Below, in pieces: positions 61,996 to 64,000 of a DNA stretch of 64,000 nt. The translations under genes and the position numbers were made by a program. Below the pieces are notes generated by a model that was not told where the DNA came from, ran no database searches, and worked only from the letters and a program-made list of their open reading frames with translations. Position 1 is the first letter of the stretch; each line of letters opens with the position of its first letter. The DNA is taken from assembly GCA_012517325.1 (NCBI GenBank), contig JAAYVF010000029.1, positions 1-64,000 of the forward strand, read 5' to 3'. Source of the stretch: Myxococcales bacterium. GTDB taxonomy: Bacteria; Lernaellota; Lernaellaia; Lernaellales; Lernaellaceae.

Positions 61996-63012
61996 TCAGG
62001 CCGATATCCCGGCATCGGCCTTTAAGAATGATTCCAGTTGGTTGATGTCCTCCTCGGAACCAATGAAAAGCGGCGTGCGATCATGGAGGGTTTTGGGCAC
62101 CAGTTCGCGAATGGGACGATGACCGTTGTTTGCTTTGCCCCCGGCTTGTTCGACAAGAAATGACAAGGGGGCGGCCTCGTACACAATGCGCAGTTTCCCT
62201 TCCGGTCGCGCCGATTCGCTAGGATACAAGAAAATGCCACCATAGAGCAAGGTGCGGTGAAAATCGGCGACCAGCGACCCGACATAGCGGGCGCTGTAGG
62301 GCCGGTTCGTCGCCGCGTCGGATTCTTTCAAGTAGCTGACATACTTTTGGATTCGCGGATCCCACTTGGCGCAATTGCCCTCGTTGACGCTGTAAATTTT
62401 GCCGCGTTTCGGTATCCGTACGTCGTTGTGCGAGAGTAAAAAATCGCCGACCGACGGGTCGTACGTGAAGCCGTGCACGCCTTCGCCGGTGGTGAACAGC
62501 ATGATCGTCGAGGAGCCGTAGAGAATGTAGCCCGCCGCCACCAGCTCGCGGCCGGGCCGCAACAGGTCTTCCAGGGTTCCCGGGCCGGTCGGGCTGCGCC
62601 GGCGGAAGATCGAGAAGATCGTGCCGATGGAGATGTTGGCGTCGATGTTCGACGAGCCGTCCAGCGGATCGAAGGCGATCGCGTAGTTGCCGAGGCGCTC
62701 GCCCGACGGCAGATGAATGACGTCTTCTTCTTCTTCCGAGGCCAGGATGCAGGTATAGCCGGACTGGCTGAGCACCTTGACCAGGATGTGGTGCGCGTAA
62801 ATGTCGAGCTTCTGCACGGCCTCGCCCTGCACGTTGATCCGCCCGGTCAGGCCGAGGATATCCACCAGCCCCGCTTTGCGGACCTCGCGCTGGATGAGCT
62901 TGCCCGCGAAGGCAATGACGTTGAGCAAAGAAGACAATTCGCCGGTCGCTTCGGGATAACGCTTTTGCGTTTGCGCGATATGGCGTTGAATGGTAACCGT
63001 TTCTCCCAACAT
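61996..63012 (-). CDS. fbp: Class I fructose-1,6-bisphosphatase
   Basis: A 338-residue FBPase, gluconeogenesis/Calvin step converting fructose-1,6-bisphosphate to fructose-6-phosphate with Mg2+. The signature FDPLDGSSNIDANISIGTIFSI is intact, plus the metal-site EEEEDVIHLPSGERL and YVGSLVADFHRTLLYGGIF. Start ATG 63012, with a purine tract GGGGG 7 nt upstream. The stop codon sits in a short GC hairpin; an intrinsic terminator is not evident. Confidence 0.96.
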   Translation of the reverse strand: MLGETVTIQRHIAQTQKRYPEATGELSSLLNVIAFAGKLIQREVRKAGLVDILGLTGRINVQGEAVQKLDIYAHHILVKVLSQSGYTCILASEEEEDVIHLPSGERLGNYAIAFDPLDGSSNIDANISIGTIFSIFRRRSPTGPGTLEDLLRPGRELVAAGYILYGSSTIMLFTTGEGVHGFTYDPSVGDFLLSHNDVRIPKRGKIYSVNEGNCAKWDPRIQKYVSYLKESDAATNRPYSARYVGSLVADFHRTLLYGGIFLYPSESARPEGKLRIVYEAAPLSFLVEQAGGKANNGHRPIRELVPKTLHDRTPLFIGSEEDINQLESFLKADAGISA

Positions 63013-63070
63013 GGAATTACCCCCACGGACAAAAAGGCTGCTTTGAGATCTGTCGCCAAGCAGATGAGTT

Positions 63071-63099
63071 TTTATAAGAAAATCCGGGCCATCTGTCAA
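63071..63099 (-). promoter_or_regulatory. Near-consensus promoter of fbp
   Basis: On the minus strand TTGACA (63099-63094), 17-nt spacer, TATAAA (63076-63071). The best promoter match in the window; ~52-nt leader to the ATG at 63012. Confidence 0.8.
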
Positions 63100-63194
63100 A
63101 GAAGGGGCCGTCGCCCCGCTTCGCCGGACCGTGATTGACACCTTTTGCATTCCATGGTTAGGGTTCGTGAATTGCCGAAATATTCGCAAGGGCC

Positions 63195-63629
63195 ATGGAA
63201 CAGTACACCGACCAACCGGAATCGCTCGCCTGGACCAGTCACCCGGTCGTCGAGGAACCCCGGCGCGCGTGGATCGTTCCGGTTTTCGGTTTGTCGACGG
63301 CGGCGGTGGTCTGGTTGGTCACGCAGAGCCCGGCCTGGTCGGCGGCCGGGTCGCTGGCGGTGGCGGTGGCGTCGCTGGAGTGGTTTCTGCCGACCCGTTA
63401 TCGCCTGGATTCGCGGGGGGCCTATCGCCGTGTCTGCTTTTTTCGCCGGCGCCTGCCCTGGCCCGAAATCCGGCGGATCTGTCCGGATTCGCGCGGCGTG
63501 CTGTTGTCGCCCTATCCGTTCGCCACGCGATGGGAATCGTTTCGCGGCTTGTATCTGCGATTTTCCGGCAACCGGGAAGCCGTCCTCGACTTCCTCGCGC
63601 AAAAAATGGCGCCGGCGGAGCGGAACTGA
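63195..63629 (+). CDS. Two-TM protein of unknown function
   Basis: A 144-residue protein with two adjacent hydrophobic segments (~25-46 and ~48-65), then a short soluble PH-like strand region (YRRVCFFRRRLPWPEIRRICPDSRGVLLSP). It resembles small PH-domain membrane proteins (DUF304-like) and the gene at 28840. Its stop is immediately followed by the next ATG (TGAATG), so the pair is coupled. Confidence 0.6.
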   Translation: MEQYTDQPESLAWTSHPVVEEPRRAWIVPVFGLSTAAVVWLVTQSPAWSAAGSLAVAVASLEWFLPTRYRLDSRGAYRRVCFFRRRLPWPEIRRICPDSRGVLLSPYPFATRWESFRGLYLRFSGNREAVLDFLAQKMAPAERN

Positions 63630-64000
63630 ATGAACTTCTGGAAAAACGCCTTTCAAATGGAGCTCGCGGAGGATTTCCAGGCCAGCCCGCGCGAACAGGA
63701 ACTGCTCGACCGCCTGGCGGACCGCTTGTGCCGCCACGGGCTGAGCCTGCCGGCGATCCTCTTTCTCGAAACCTGCCGCCCGTTGAATTTCGTCGGCAGC
63801 CAATCCCTGGCCTTCCTCGAGCCGATCGTGCTTTCCGTGTTCGATTGGGAAGGTTACACCGATTTCCGGCGCCTGCTCGAACGGCGGGGCAGCATCGAGG
63901 CCCTGATCCGGGCCGTCGAGCAAGCCGAATCCCGCCGGCGCGCCGATCAACAAGCGGCGCATGACGCCCGCCAGGCCGCGAAAAAACGGGCCCGCGACCT
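63630..64000 (+). CDS. Unknown soluble protein, 3' end outside window
   Basis: At least 123 residues, truncated by the window end. Starts MNFWKNAFQMELAEDFQ immediately after the preceding stop (TGAATG). It contains HGLSLPAILFLETCRPLNFVGSQSLAFLEPI and a charged helix ESRRRADQQAAHDARQAAKKRAR that resembles a coiled coil. Not recognised. Confidence 0.55.
   Translation, partial: MNFWKNAFQMELAEDFQASPREQELLDRLADRLCRHGLSLPAILFLETCRPLNFVGSQSLAFLEPIVLSVFDWEGYTDFRRLLERRGSIEALIRAVEQAESRRRADQQAAHDARQAAKKRARD

Noticed and set aside
61996-62035. Hairpin around the fbp stop as terminator
   Set aside because: A GC stem exists but the following tract on the minus strand is A-rich, not T-rich, so it does not fit an intrinsic terminator.

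Overview
The window is 64 kb of chromosome from a high-GC, diderm (outer-membrane) bacterium. A long series of lipoproteins with Asp/Asn-rich linkers, short Cys-rich modules, a GspN-type secretion protein and outer-membrane barrel proteins suggest a deltaproteobacteria-like or Myxococcota-like lineage, or a neighbouring candidate phylum. That placement is inference from style and gene content, not from a marker tree. Several sigma70-like promoters and intrinsic terminators are readable. No rRNA, CRISPR array, intact transposase, phage gene or plasmid gene was seen, so this is core-plus-accessory chromosome rather than a mobile island.

Layout. 1-9.7 kb: a truncated lipoprotein, a HAD phosphatase, a double-PilZ protein, an iron-sulfur flavoprotein, two paralogous beta-helix lipoproteins with poly-Asp linkers, an ArsA-like ATPase with a translationally coupled partner, and a CDP-alcohol phosphatidyltransferase pair. 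9.7-12 kb: a tightly overlapping tsaD / DUF2062 / rsmA operon, followed by a 139-bp element with inverted ends. 12.2-19.3 kb: HRDC protein, GspN, a ceramidase-like lipoprotein with a long Asp/Asn tract, a SprT-like metalloprotein and three envelope proteins. 19.4-25.9 kb: a glycosyltransferase / asparagine-synthase cluster and a phosphodiesterase-TPR lipoprotein. 26-28.6 kb: a Lon-family protease ending in a histone-H1-like Lys/Ala tail. 28.8-38.2 kb: housekeeping (miaA, meaB, mutL, thpR, cinA, pgpA) around a Kelch lipoprotein interrupted by an in-frame amber codon. 38.3-43.5 kb: a GT39-like membrane glycosyltransferase, a phosphodiester-glycosidase-domain protein, RlpA and a lipoprotein. 43.5-52.1 kb: two unknown exported proteins and a run of murein enzymes (L,D-transpeptidase, MepA-LysM, M23, MltD-LysM). 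52.2 kb: tRNA-Val. 52.3-61.9 kb: a membrane protein with a spermidine-synthase-like domain, then a three-gene surface operon (Cys-rich lipoprotein, HELGH-protease/TolB-propeller protein, outer-membrane barrel). 62-64 kb: fructose-1,6-bisphosphatase and two short unknown genes, the last running off the end.

How it fits together: most of the accessory content is envelope biology (lipoproteins, cell-wall hydrolases, surface glycan synthesis, surface protease-like operon), interleaved with translation and repair housekeeping genes. The most unusual items are the Lon-H1 fusion with a possible internal start, the three-gene surface operon, the membrane-embedded and apparently degenerate spermidine-synthase domain, and the MITE-like and hairpin-array intergenic elements. 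Gene calls rest on reading-frame content, motifs, Shine-Dalgarno (SD) placement and neighbour overlap. No database search was run.
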